The notes beneath the pieces are model-generated. The model was not told where the DNA came from and did not search any database. It saw only the letters and a list, made by a program, of their open reading frames with translations. DNA of 41,347 nt from Bacteroidota bacterium. Its GTDB lineage: Bacteria > Bacteroidota > Bacteroidia > Bacteroidales > UBA12077. A program made the translations under genes and the position numbers. This document shows, piece by piece, positions 1 to 6,606 of the stretch. The stretch lies in the NCBI GenBank assembly GCA_020444275.1, contig JAHLLG010000009.1, forward strand, positions 1 to 41,347. The letters run 5' to 3'. The first letter of the stretch is position 1; the number at the start of each line of letters is the position of its first letter.

Positions 1-473
1 GAGACGATTGGAAGTTTTGCTACCTTACTAAAACTATGGACTATAAACTGTTGACCGTGGACTACTTTCTAATTACTTTCTTTTCCTTTGCGCAAACGCT
101 AGGTTTTGCTAACTCCTTTTTCTTCTGACTTCTGTATTTCTACTTACTAAAACTATTGACTATAAACTGTGGACCTGCCATTCAGCAGTCAGGCTGTGGA
201 CTACTTTCTACTTTCTACTTACTTTCTTTTACTTTGCGCAACGTTCCAATGTCTTTGAGACGATTGGAAGTTTTGCTATCTTACTAAAACTATGGACTAT
301 AAACTGTTGACCGTGGACTACTTTCTACTTTCTACTTACTTTCTTTTCCTTTACACAACGTTCCAATGTCTTTGAGACGATTGGAAGTTTTGCTACCTTA
401 CTAAAACTATGGACTATAAACTATAAACTGTGGACCTGCCATTCAGCAGTCAGGCTGTTGACTAATTACTAAC
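1..473. repeat. Intergenic repeat block with three REP-like hairpins and two 20-bp palindromes
   Basis: No gene is seen here. The block consists of near-identical stretches beginning ACTATGGACTATAAACTG and continuing through a pyrimidine-rich tract (CTTTCTACTTACTTTC) into a hairpin. Full hairpins lie at 240-274 and 357-391, 117 bp apart. The 3' arm of another opens the window (1-17), and a collapsed copy without its stem lies at 95-107. Two 20-bp palindromic inserts sit at 176-195 and 437-456. The hairpins belong to the same family as those around the transposase gene at 10180-10842. The block lies downstream of the minus-strand toxin-like gene ending at 474. Confidence 0.85.
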
Positions 474-1100
474 TTATAACACATCCTTATAATAATCTCT
501 TAATACATTATCAATTTTATTTTTTACTTGTTTCCAGTTCGTATTATTTAATGAAATGGGGTCTGGATCTTGTTCGGCATCTTCAAAATAATTTAATGAT
601 TTTAAAAGAGGAAATACATCTTGTTGATTGAACTTCAGTTTAAAATTGTTAAAAAGTTCTTTTAAGCTATAATTCTTTAGTAATTCATAGATATCAAAAA
701 AATCTTTTTTAGATCCTCTTCCCAGGACCGCATTAAGTTTTGCTGCAACAGTATCTTGCAACGAAAACAGTCGTATTTCTTCTTCGTTTTCAAAATCATT
801 GATTAACGGATATCTGAATCCGATAAATTCAACCTTTATATTATGAATAAAATATTGTCTTGTTTGACGATCCGCATGTGATAACTGAGCATTCTGAAAA
901 TATTGGAAGATAATTTGTTCAAGCTGTGACTCTTTAAATGTATTGGGGGTAAAAAAATCCAAATCAACTGATTTTCTATGCCCAAATCGAAGAGCTAAAT
1001 TGGTGCCACCAATCAAAGCAAATTGATTGAGTTCTGGAATAGAACAAATTTCTCTTAGTAATTCCAATGTTGATTTTTCGACTGCTTCTGTGTGTAACAT
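474..1100 (-). CDS. AbiEii-family nucleotidyltransferase toxin (cassette 1)
   Basis: A 208-residue protein of the AbiEii/AbiGii (DUF1814) nucleotidyltransferase family, the toxin half of type IV-like toxin-antitoxin and abortive-infection modules. Visible motifs are the GGT at residues 31-33 followed by a GHRKS stretch, the DLDFF acidic pair (D46, D48), and a K-rich segment near residues 119-140 (KLNAVLGRGSKKDFFDIYEL) typical of the family. Length is normal for the short form. It starts inside the preceding minus-strand gene, with a 46-nt overlap, indicating translational coupling to that putative antitoxin. It is paralogous to 2692-3315 with the same motif spacing. Toxicity is inferred from the family only. 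Confidence 0.85.
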   Translation of the reverse strand: MLHTEAVEKSTLELLREICSIPELNQFALIGGTNLALRFGHRKSVDLDFFTPNTFKESQLEQIIFQYFQNAQLSHADRQTRQYFIHNIKVEFIGFRYPLINDFENEEEIRLFSLQDTVAAKLNAVLGRGSKKDFFDIYELLKNYSLKELFNNFKLKFNQQDVFPLLKSLNYFEDAEQDPDPISLNNTNWKQVKNKIDNVLRDYYKDVL

Positions 1101-1363
1101 TTAAATTGATCTTTAGGAATAGAAAAATAGAAAGACAGAAAATGCAATGATTTATTGGATAGATTTTTTAATCGAATAATATCTCTCTGTAAGTCCTGTG
1201 TCCCATATAATCGTAAAACAATTTTAATGTCTTTTAACTGACCATAATTGAACACCCTTTCCAGTATCAATGATTTGTGTTTTTTCAAATCTAGCTGATC
1301 AATATCTACATCCCAAAACAGATGAGGAGATAGATTTTTTAATGTTGTGTTTTGATTTTTCAT
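1055..1363 (-). CDS. DUF6922-like protein, putative antitoxin (cassette 1)
   Basis: A 102-residue protein resembling the small DUF6922-type proteins that precede AbiEii genes in Bacteroidota. It opens with LSPHLFWDVD, then has a helical segment (ILERVFNYGQLKD, a YG motif) and ends KCYTQKQSKNQHWNY. The C-terminal KCYTxKQSxNQHW motif is shared with the paralogue at 3270-3578. Its last 46 nt overlap the start of the AbiEii gene in another frame, so the two are almost certainly co-expressed. A role as antitoxin or repressor is inferred from position and gene order. No classical helix-turn-helix could be identified with confidence. Confidence 0.7.
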   Translation of the reverse strand: MKNQNTTLKNLSPHLFWDVDIDQLDLKKHKSLILERVFNYGQLKDIKIVLRLYGTQDLQRDIIRLKNLSNKSLHFLSFYFSIPKDQFKCYTQKQSKNQHWNY

Positions 1364-1808
1364 GCTAGTTTCGGGTTTGTCTATGGACTATAAACTGTTG
1401 ACCTGCTATTCGGCAGGCAGGTTGTGGACTACTTTCAATTATCAAATTTCAAAAATCAAAGACCAATTGTCGGTGTAAAAACGTTTAATTCTTTTTTAGG
1501 CTTCTCCTATTACTACTCACTTCTCATCAATCAAAAAAACTATGGACTATAAACTGTGGACCGTGGAATACTTTCTACTTTCTACTTACTTTCTTTTCCT
1601 TTGCGCAAACGCTTGAATGTCTTACAGACGATTCAAGGTTTTGCTAACTCCTTTTTCTTCTGACTTCTGTATTTCTGCTTTCTAAAACTATGGACTATAA
1701 GCTGTTGACCGTGGACTATTTACTATTTACTTTTTTCCTTCGCTCGAATGCTTGAATGTCCATTGGACGCCTGCCTGACGGCAGTCAGGATTCAAGATTT
1801 TTCTTACC
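1364..1808. repeat. Intergenic repeat block with two REP-like hairpins, one carrying a nested palindrome
   Basis: No gene is seen. The block holds three more copies of the ACTATGGACTATAAACTG stretch and two hairpins of the family. The one at 1608-1642 has arms CTTGAAT/ATTCAAG, inner stem GTC/GAC and an unpaired G. The one at 1747-1802 has the same arms but is split by a 20-bp palindrome at 1770-1789. Another 20-bp palindrome lies at 1404-1423. The region separates the DUF6922-like gene from the polysaccharide-export gene and probably contains the promoter of the former, but I cannot place one. Confidence 0.8.
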
Positions 1809-2597
1809 TTATTGTAATAAATTCAGAATAAGCGCAACGGCTGTTAACGTAGATGAAATGGCACTTACCACAAACACATAATCGGAGGCTTGCTCTCTGA
1901 ACAGGGTCGATCTCAAAGGTTCAACATAAATAATATCGTTGGGCATGATATAGTACATGTCGGAATCAACAATGTTTCCCTGGGCCAGATTGATTCGATA
2001 CGATTGTGTGCCTTCGGCTGTTTGCCGCAGTAAAAGGATTTTCTTGCGATTCCCATTGTAGGTGATATCGCCACCATAGGCCAGAGCCTCCATAATGTTT
2101 ACCTGGTTGGCTGTAACCTGTTTTACTCCCGGAGCGGCTACTTCGCCTAAAACCGTAAATTTAAAATTGGCCAGTCGGGCAATTACCTGCGGATTTTTCA
2201 AGAACCGATAGGCTTTTTGTTTAATGGTATCCTGCACCTGGTCGATATTTAATCCTGAAACCCTGATTTTTTCCAGCAGGGGCATTTGTATAAATCCCGA
2301 GTCGCTTACCAGGTATCCGGTATAAAACATACTTTCCGGACGAAGGTTTTGTGATGAGGTTTGCGATAGCATCGGGTTAAACAGTTCATTGATCTCCTGG
2401 TTTTCGGTTATGATCTGTACATAGAGCAAATCGCCGGCCTGTATTTTATATCCGGGCTTATTTTTTTCGTAAATATCGTCCTGTCGGGTTTCTTCCAGAT
2501 CCTGCAGGTAGGTTAGTTTTTCGTAGGAGTTGCAGGAGGATAATAGTATTCCAATGCTGAAACTAAATAGTAAGATTTGGAGGTATTTTGGTTTCAT
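1809..2597 (-). CDS. Polysaccharide export outer-membrane lipoprotein (Wza/BexD-like)
   Basis: A 262-residue protein of the polysaccharide biosynthesis/export (Poly_export, SLBB) family that forms the outer-membrane channel for exopolysaccharide or capsule. A lipoprotein signal ends in LLSSC with the lipidated Cys at residue 22. The GYKIQAGDLLYVQI segment marks the start of the export domain, and VLGEVAAPGVKQV marks the SLBB-type domain. A hydrophobic C-terminal stretch (about residues 240-262) is typical of Bacteroidota members. With the UpxY-like antiterminator upstream (3864-4358) it marks the start of an exopolysaccharide locus whose co-polymerase (Wzc-like) would be expected beyond the left edge. 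It is flanked on both sides by AbiEii cassettes. Confidence 0.9.
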   Translation of the reverse strand: MKPKYLQILLFSFSIGILLSSCNSYEKLTYLQDLEETRQDDIYEKNKPGYKIQAGDLLYVQIITENQEINELFNPMLSQTSSQNLRPESMFYTGYLVSDSGFIQMPLLEKIRVSGLNIDQVQDTIKQKAYRFLKNPQVIARLANFKFTVLGEVAAPGVKQVTANQVNIMEALAYGGDITYNGNRKKILLLRQTAEGTQSYRINLAQGNIVDSDMYYIMPNDIIYVEPLRSTLFREQASDYVFVVSAISSTLTAVALILNLLQ

Positions 2598-2691
2598 GGT
2601 GTTTGGTTTATTGGTAAATAGGTAAACTGGTAATAATTGTTTGTTAATTACTTGTTTGTGAATTTGAAAGTTAAAAAGTTAGGATTAATGC

Positions 2692-3315
2692 CTACTTGTT
2701 TGTTTCTAAATAATCCTTTAAATGGGTTTTTATATTGTTTTTGACCTTGTTCCAGTCAAGTTTTGTAAACATGAAAGGATTTTCATCTTGATCTGCATCT
2801 TCAAAATAAGCCAGACTTTTTAACACCAAAAATTCAGAGCCATCAGTATATTTTTGATTATAAAAACTAACCATTTCTTCAAGAGAATAATAACTTAATA
2901 AAAAATAGAGGTCAATAAAATCCTTTTTGGTTCCTCTACCTGTAATTGCCGCTAATTTCATGGCTGCAATATCTTTCTTATCTGCTAAAATTAGTTCATC
3001 TTCTGAAATAGCCTGTTCTATCCAGTGATATGGATAATTTACAAGGTCTACTTTGATTGAATTAATTGAATAGATATGAATGTTTTCAGTGTTTTTTAAT
3101 GTTACTACTTTACCCAGGGAACTCAATTTTTTTGTTATGGTGTACTCATCTTCGTCAATTTGGCCAAAAAGATCAATATCAATAGATTTTCTGTGTCCTA
3201 TTTGTAAAGCTAAAGAGGTTCCCCCAGCCAGACGTGTGTTTGAAAACCCCTCGGAACTCTGAAGTTTTTTCAGAAGTGCCAGTGTTGGTTTGTCGATTGC
3301 TTTATAGTGTAGCAT
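2692..3315 (-). CDS. AbiEii-family nucleotidyltransferase toxin (cassette 2)
   Basis: A 207-residue paralogue of the toxin-like protein at 474-1100. It shares the MLH start, GGT at 31-33, the GHRKS stretch, the DIDLF acidic pair (D46, D48), the RGTKKDFIDLY segment and the LKSLxYFEDAxQD motif near the C terminus. It overlaps the preceding DUF6922-like gene by 46 nt, exactly as in cassette 1. Sequence divergence between the two toxins is substantial, so this is either an old duplication or two separate acquisitions of the same module type. Divergent pairs of this kind could be non-cross-neutralising. That is inference. Confidence 0.85.
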   Translation of the reverse strand: MLHYKAIDKPTLALLKKLQSSEGFSNTRLAGGTSLALQIGHRKSIDIDLFGQIDEDEYTITKKLSSLGKVVTLKNTENIHIYSINSIKVDLVNYPYHWIEQAISEDELILADKKDIAAMKLAAITGRGTKKDFIDLYFLLSYYSLEEMVSFYNQKYTDGSEFLVLKSLAYFEDADQDENPFMFTKLDWNKVKNNIKTHLKDYLETNK

Positions 3316-3578
3316 TTAAATTTCTTTCTTGGTATCCCGGAAAGTAAGGAGATTAACGAAATTGATTTTTTATCTAAATCTTTAAGTTGTGTCGCAACAC
3401 TCGCTATTTTTTCTATACCATATTGATTAATAAGAATCTTCCAATCAGAGAACAAACCATAATCTAAAACACGTTGAATAATGAGCCTTTCATTTTGACT
3501 AAAATCCAGAGATGTACTATCAACATCCCAAAACAAATGGGATGATAAATCATTTATATTAACTGATTCTTTTTTCAA
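3270..3578 (-). CDS. DUF6922-like protein, putative antitoxin (cassette 2)
   Basis: A 102-residue paralogue of 1055-1363, identical in length. It shares LSxHLFWDVD near the N terminus, a central YG segment, a GIPRKKFKCYT motif and the terminal KQSTNQHWHF. Its 3' end overlaps the AbiEii gene by 46 nt. It is the first gene of the cassette, so it would be made before the toxin. The strongest conservation between the two antitoxin-like proteins is at the C terminus, just before and within the part that is double-coding with the toxin start. Antitoxin function is inferred from position. Confidence 0.7.
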   Translation of the reverse strand: MKKESVNINDLSSHLFWDVDSTSLDFSQNERLIIQRVLDYGLFSDWKILINQYGIEKIASVATQLKDLDKKSISLISLLSGIPRKKFKCYTIKQSTNQHWHF

Positions 3579-3863
3579 CTTTGTTTTTCTTTGATCATTT
3601 ATTGAAAATTGTTAATTGATCCTAGACACAGCTCCGCTTCCTCAGTCACAGTCCTTATGTGTGTTAGGAGTGTCTGAATAAGCGTGTTAGTTTTAAGTTC
3701 GTCTATGGTAATTAATAATTTTCAGTTACTTTTTACCCCGAGCCCTAAAGGGTGAAGCAACTGAAAATCAGCACTCCCTTTAGGGATGGGGCTATTGCTG
3801 ATTTTCAAATGTAATTTTTTTATTAATCCCACCATGACAATAATAATACTCAATCAAATATAG
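3579..3863. repeat. Intergenic region with a large nested inverted repeat
   Basis: No gene is seen. The core is an inverted-repeat element at 3719-3807. TTTTCAGTT (3719-3727) pairs with AACTGAAAA (3759-3767). TGAAAATCAGC (3762-3772) pairs with GCTGATTTTCA (3797-3807). CCCTAAAGGG (3743-3752) and CCCTTTAGGG (3776-3785) are mutually complementary and also nearly self-complementary. Two alternative folds are therefore possible: two small hairpins or one long one. It lies between the UpxY-like gene and the second AbiEii cassette, where a terminator or a target of antitermination would sit, but it may equally be a dispersed repeat. Confidence 0.7.
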
Positions 3864-4358
3864 CTAAACCTTCTTTAAAAACGAAGGATTCAAGCGCACT
3901 AAAATATTTTGATGAATCGATTCTATTCTAATCAGTACTTTATATTTATTTAAATGATGTATTAGCTCTCCATAAAAACCTTTTAAGCTTCCTCTTTCAA
4001 TTACCACCTGTTCGCCCGGCTCAAACTGCTCGGTACTTAGTTCGTAATCCTCTTCACTTGATAAAATGGATTCGATCATTTTAAGCTGTTCTTCTCTAAC
4101 GGAAGCAGGTTTACCCTCGAAACGTATAACAGTTACTACCCCGGGAGTGTTTAATGCTTTTTGTAGATTTTCTTCTTCAATATGCACAAAGATATAGGAC
4201 CGGATAAAGGGTTCTTCGACCCACTTTTTACGGTCGCTCCAAATCTTCAGTTTTTTTTCCAGGGGTAAATAGCATTCAATCCCTTTATCGGTAAGTAATT
4301 GACTTACTTTCTTCTCCGAACGCGATTTTGTATATAAAGCATACCACTTTTTGGTCAT
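3864..4358 (-). CDS. UpxY-like NusG-family transcription antiterminator
   Basis: A 164-residue NusG paralogue of the UpxY type that begins capsule and exopolysaccharide operons in Bacteroidota and prevents premature termination within its own operon. The NGN domain starts WYALYTKSRSEKKV and contains ECYLPLEKKLKIWSDRKKWVE and the SYIFVHI strand. A KOW-like segment (FEPGEQVVIERGSLKGFYGEL) follows at about residues 115-140. It is short, ending soon after the KOW motif, as is usual for this group. The next genes on the same strand are an AbiEii cassette and then the export lipoprotein, so readthrough across the inverted repeat at 3719-3807 would matter for expression of the locus. Confidence 0.85.
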   Translation of the reverse strand: MTKKWYALYTKSRSEKKVSQLLTDKGIECYLPLEKKLKIWSDRKKWVEEPFIRSYIFVHIEEENLQKALNTPGVVTVIRFEGKPASVREEQLKMIESILSSEEDYELSTEQFEPGEQVVIERGSLKGFYGELIHHLNKYKVLIRIESIHQNILVRLNPSFLKKV

Positions 4359-4386
4359 GTTTGTTGTGCTTTCCCAGTGTTCAGGG

Positions 4387-4419
4387 CAAATTTAGTATTT
4401 TTAAATTATCAGTCCCAAA
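4387..4419 (-). promoter_or_regulatory. Bacteroidota-type promoter for the UpxY-like gene
   Basis: On the minus strand TTTG (4419-4416) is followed after 21 nt by TAAATTTG (4394-4387). This fits the Bacteroidota housekeeping consensus TTTG, 19-21 nt, TAnnTTTG. The predicted start site lies about 20 nt before the ATG at 4358. Confidence 0.55.
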
Positions 4420-4500
4420 TTAAATCCAGTCTTTTATCAGAACCAATAATCTGGATGCTGGTCAGCCTACAAGACAGACAGATAATGGGGGCTTACGCGC

Positions 4501-4535
4501 AATGTTCCAATATCCAATGGATGATTGGAAATTAG
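4501..4535 (+). repeat. REP-like hairpin with altered inner stem
   Basis: The arms TTCCAAT (4505-4511) and ATTGGAA (4524-4530) match those at 240-391. The inner stem is ATCC/GGAT in place of GTC/GAC, and the unpaired G at 4523 is kept. It is an isolated member of the hairpin family found in clusters at both 1-1802 and 9542-11347. It lies in the 350-nt gap between metK and the UpxY-like gene. Confidence 0.75.
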
Positions 4536-4574
4536 CTCCCTTTTCTCTAAGTGTTGCTTTGTACCGATAGAATG

Positions 4575-4591
4575 CCTGTTGGCAAGGCAGG
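4575..4591. repeat. Palindromic micro-element, shortened copy
   Basis: CCTGTTGGCAAGGCAGG is a shortened copy of the 20-bp palindrome (consensus CCTGYCTGNCGRCAGGCAGG) found also at 176, 437, 1404, 1770, 4675 and 19255. Confidence 0.6.
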
Positions 4592-4626
4592 CTATGGGAA
4601 TGGGAATCTAAATTAATGGTTTAAAG

Positions 4627-4654
4627 AAAAAAGCCACACCCCGAAGAGCATGGC
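4627..4654 (-). terminator. Intrinsic terminator of metK
   Basis: Read on the minus strand, GCCATGCTC, a TTCG tetraloop and GGGTGTGGC form a 9-bp stem (with G-U pairs in the RNA), followed at once by six T residues (4632-4627). It lies 55 nt after the metK stop codon. A TTCG-capped stem plus a T-run is a textbook intrinsic terminator. Confidence 0.8.
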
Positions 4655-4674
4655 CTAATTAATTTATCTTTATA

Positions 4675-4694
4675 CCTGTCTGCCGACAGGCAGG
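4675..4694. repeat. 20-bp palindromic micro-element
   Basis: CCTGTCTGCCGACAGGCAGG is the best-preserved full-length copy of the 20-bp palindrome. It lies between the metK stop codon and its terminator. CCTGTC and GACAGG pair around TGCC. Confidence 0.75.
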
Positions 4695-4708
4695 CTTGAT
4701 ACTAAAGT

Positions 4709-5974
4709 CTAGATACCAAAGCTTGCTTTTATCTTATCTGCGTAATCTAACTTTTCCCAGGCGAAGAATTCCACTTCTTTTTGAATGGTTTTTTCGTCGG
4801 ATCCGTTTGCGTTTTCAATAATATCCACTTTAGCTTTCATAAAATCGCGACCTAAATGTCCGTAAGCTGCGGTTTCTTCGAATATAGGATTCTTTAATCC
4901 AAATCGCTTCACAATAGCTGCGGGTCGCATGTCGAATATTTCATTGATTTTTGCGGCAATCGCTCCATCGTTCATGTCAACATTGGCTGTTCCGTATGTG
5001 TTTACATACAAACCTACCGGCTGTGCAACACCAATGGCGTAAGCTACCTGAACCAATACTTCGTCGGCAACTCCGGCTGCTACAATGTTTTTAGCAATAT
5101 GTCGTGCGGCATAAGCTGCAGAACGGTCTACTTTCGATGAGTCTTTTCCTGAGAAAGCTCCACCACCATGTGCTCCCTTACCTCCATACGTATCAACGAT
5201 AATTTTACGGCCTGTTAATCCGGTATCACCATGAGGTCCGCCAATAACAAATTTTCCGGTTGGATTTACATGTAAAATGTAATCGTCGGTAAACAGTTTC
5301 TGAACTCTTTCCGGGAAACGTTCTTTTGCTCTTGGAATTAAAATCGTGCGAACATCATTTTTGATTTTTTCAAGCATTGCTTTTTCTTCGTCGAAATCGT
5401 CGTGTTGAGTAGAAACCACAATGGTATGAACTTTTACAGGGTTGTTGTCGTCGTCATACTCAATAGTAACCTGCGATTTAGAATCCGGACGCAAATAGGT
5501 CATCTCTTTTCCTTCGCGACGGATTTTTGCCAGTTCCTGCAACAGAACATGCGAAAGAACTAATGATAGCGGCATGTAATCGTCGGTTTCTTTGCTGGCA
5601 TAGCCAAACATCATTCCCTGATCACCAGCTCCCTGGTCTTCTTCTTTTTCACGAACAACACCCTGGTTAATATCCGGCGATTGCTCATGAATGGTAGAAA
5701 TAACACCACATGAATCTGAATCAAATCGATACTCTTGCTTGGTATAACCAATTCGCTTAATAACTCGTCGGGCAACTTCCTGAACATCAACATATGCTTG
5801 TGTACGAACTTCACCGCTTAATACCACTAAACCGGTAGTTACTAATGTTTCACAAGCAACTTTCGATTCTGGATCGCGACGTAAAAATTCGTCTAATAAA
5901 GCATCGGATATTTGGTCAGCAACCTTGTCAGGATGTCCTTCGGAGACAGATTCAGATGTAAATAAATATCCCAT
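4709..5974 (-). CDS. metK: S-adenosylmethionine synthetase
   Basis: Makes S-adenosylmethionine from methionine and ATP in the cytoplasm. The 421-residue protein has all the family signatures: [12 protein letters not shown] near the N terminus, [12 protein letters not shown] (the ATP/methionine loop), the [13 protein letters not shown] phosphate-binding stretch, and [20 protein letters not shown]. The N-terminal [17 protein letters not shown] is a complete, standard start. The length suits the slightly longer Bacteroidota form. It is followed by its own terminator and appears monocistronic. No SAM riboswitch fold was recognised in the 118 nt upstream. Confidence 0.98.
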   Translation of the reverse strand: MGYLFTSESVSEGHPDKVADQISDALLDEFLRRDPESKVACETLVTTGLVVLSGEVRTQAYVDVQEVARRVIKRIGYTKQEYRFDSDSCGVISTIHEQSPDINQGVVREKEEDQGAGDQGMMFGYASKETDDYMPLSLVLSHVLLQELAKIRREGKEMTYLRPDSKSQVTIEYDDDNNPVKVHTIVVSTQHDDFDEEKAMLEKIKNDVRTILIPRAKERFPERVQKLFTDDYILHVNPTGKFVIGGPHGDTGLTGRKIIVDTYGGKGAHGGGAFSGKDSSKVDRSAAYAARHIAKNIVAAGVADEVLVQVAYAIGVAQPVGLYVNTYGTANVDMNDGAIAAKINEIFDMRPAAIVKRFGLKNPIFEETAAYGHLGRDFMKAKVDIIENANGSDEKTIQKEVEFFAWEKLDYADKIKASFGI

Positions 5975-6013
5975 AGTTTTAATTTATTTATATTGATTAA
6001 AAATAAGAAGCTT

Positions 6014-6045
6014 CAAAAATAGTTATTTCAGTCTACAAATACCAA
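6014..6045 (-). promoter_or_regulatory. Possible promoter of metK
   Basis: On the minus strand TATTTTTG (6021-6014) matches the TAnnTTTG -7 box, with a TTG 21 nt further upstream (6045-6043). The box ends 39 nt before the metK ATG. The AT-rich background makes chance matches likely. Confidence 0.35.
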
Positions 6046-6092
6046 TGTTCAAACACCAAAAAGCTATTTTTGAATATTTTTATCAATATAGA

Positions 6093-6452
6093 TCAGCTTT
6101 TTAGTTTTGTTGTTTTGAGTGTGGCAAAAAGAATTTTCCCTATTTCATCAGCGTTAGCGTAATATTTAGAAAATGAGTTTTCTGTTAGATAATTGGTTTC
6201 ATGCAATAAAGAAAGCCAATACTTGGTTTCAAGACATTCTTTATATGAAATTGAAATTTTGTAAGAGAAGTCGGCTTTAGTAAAAGCGCCAATAGCTTCA
6301 GCTAAATTAGCACCAATGGAAGTTCCACTTCTCAATAATTGTTTACTTAAAACAAATTCTCTTTGTTCTCCAGTTAATTTTTTGTAAAGATTTACCATGT
6401 TTTTGGCAAAAGCAAATGCTTTATCATAAGCCAGATTTCCTTTTTCTTTCAT
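6093..6452 (-). CDS. Four-helix-bundle protein (23S rRNA IVS-protein family)
   Basis: A 119-residue protein of the four-helix-bundle family first described from open reading frames in 23S rRNA intervening sequences (S23 ribosomal protein family). The hallmark segment is LLRSGTSIGANLAEAIGA at about residues 45-62, within an all-helical protein. In Bacteroidota such genes are usually free-standing, as here, and often lie next to mobile or repeated DNA. The function is unknown, and neighbours metK and gldA give no clue. The flanking DNA downstream contains imperfect tandem copies of TTGAAAATTGG (6543-6590). Confidence 0.85.
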   Translation of the reverse strand: MKEKGNLAYDKAFAFAKNMVNLYKKLTGEQREFVLSKQLLRSGTSIGANLAEAIGAFTKADFSYKISISYKECLETKYWLSLLHETNYLTENSFSKYYANADEIGKILFATLKTTKLKS

Positions 6453-6606
6453 AATATATTTTTTAGGTTAATAATTTTAACAATAAAAATAGAAAAAGAA
6501 AATTGTTTGTCTAAGTTTGAAACTGTTATTTGAACATTAGCTCTTGAAAATTGGTTTTTGACAAAAGATCTTTGAAAATTGGTCTTTGTACTTTGGTATT
6601 TGATCA

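Noticed and set aside
1-473. CRISPR array suggested by regularly spaced repeats
   Set aside because: The repeats are long, imperfect hairpin-plus-linker blocks with spacing of 117 and 145 bp. The intervening sequences are themselves repeated, not unique spacers, and no cas gene is present.
5975-6092. SAM riboswitch upstream of metK
   Set aside because: The 118-nt AT-rich leader has no conserved SAM-riboswitch core or convincing multi-stem fold that I could find.
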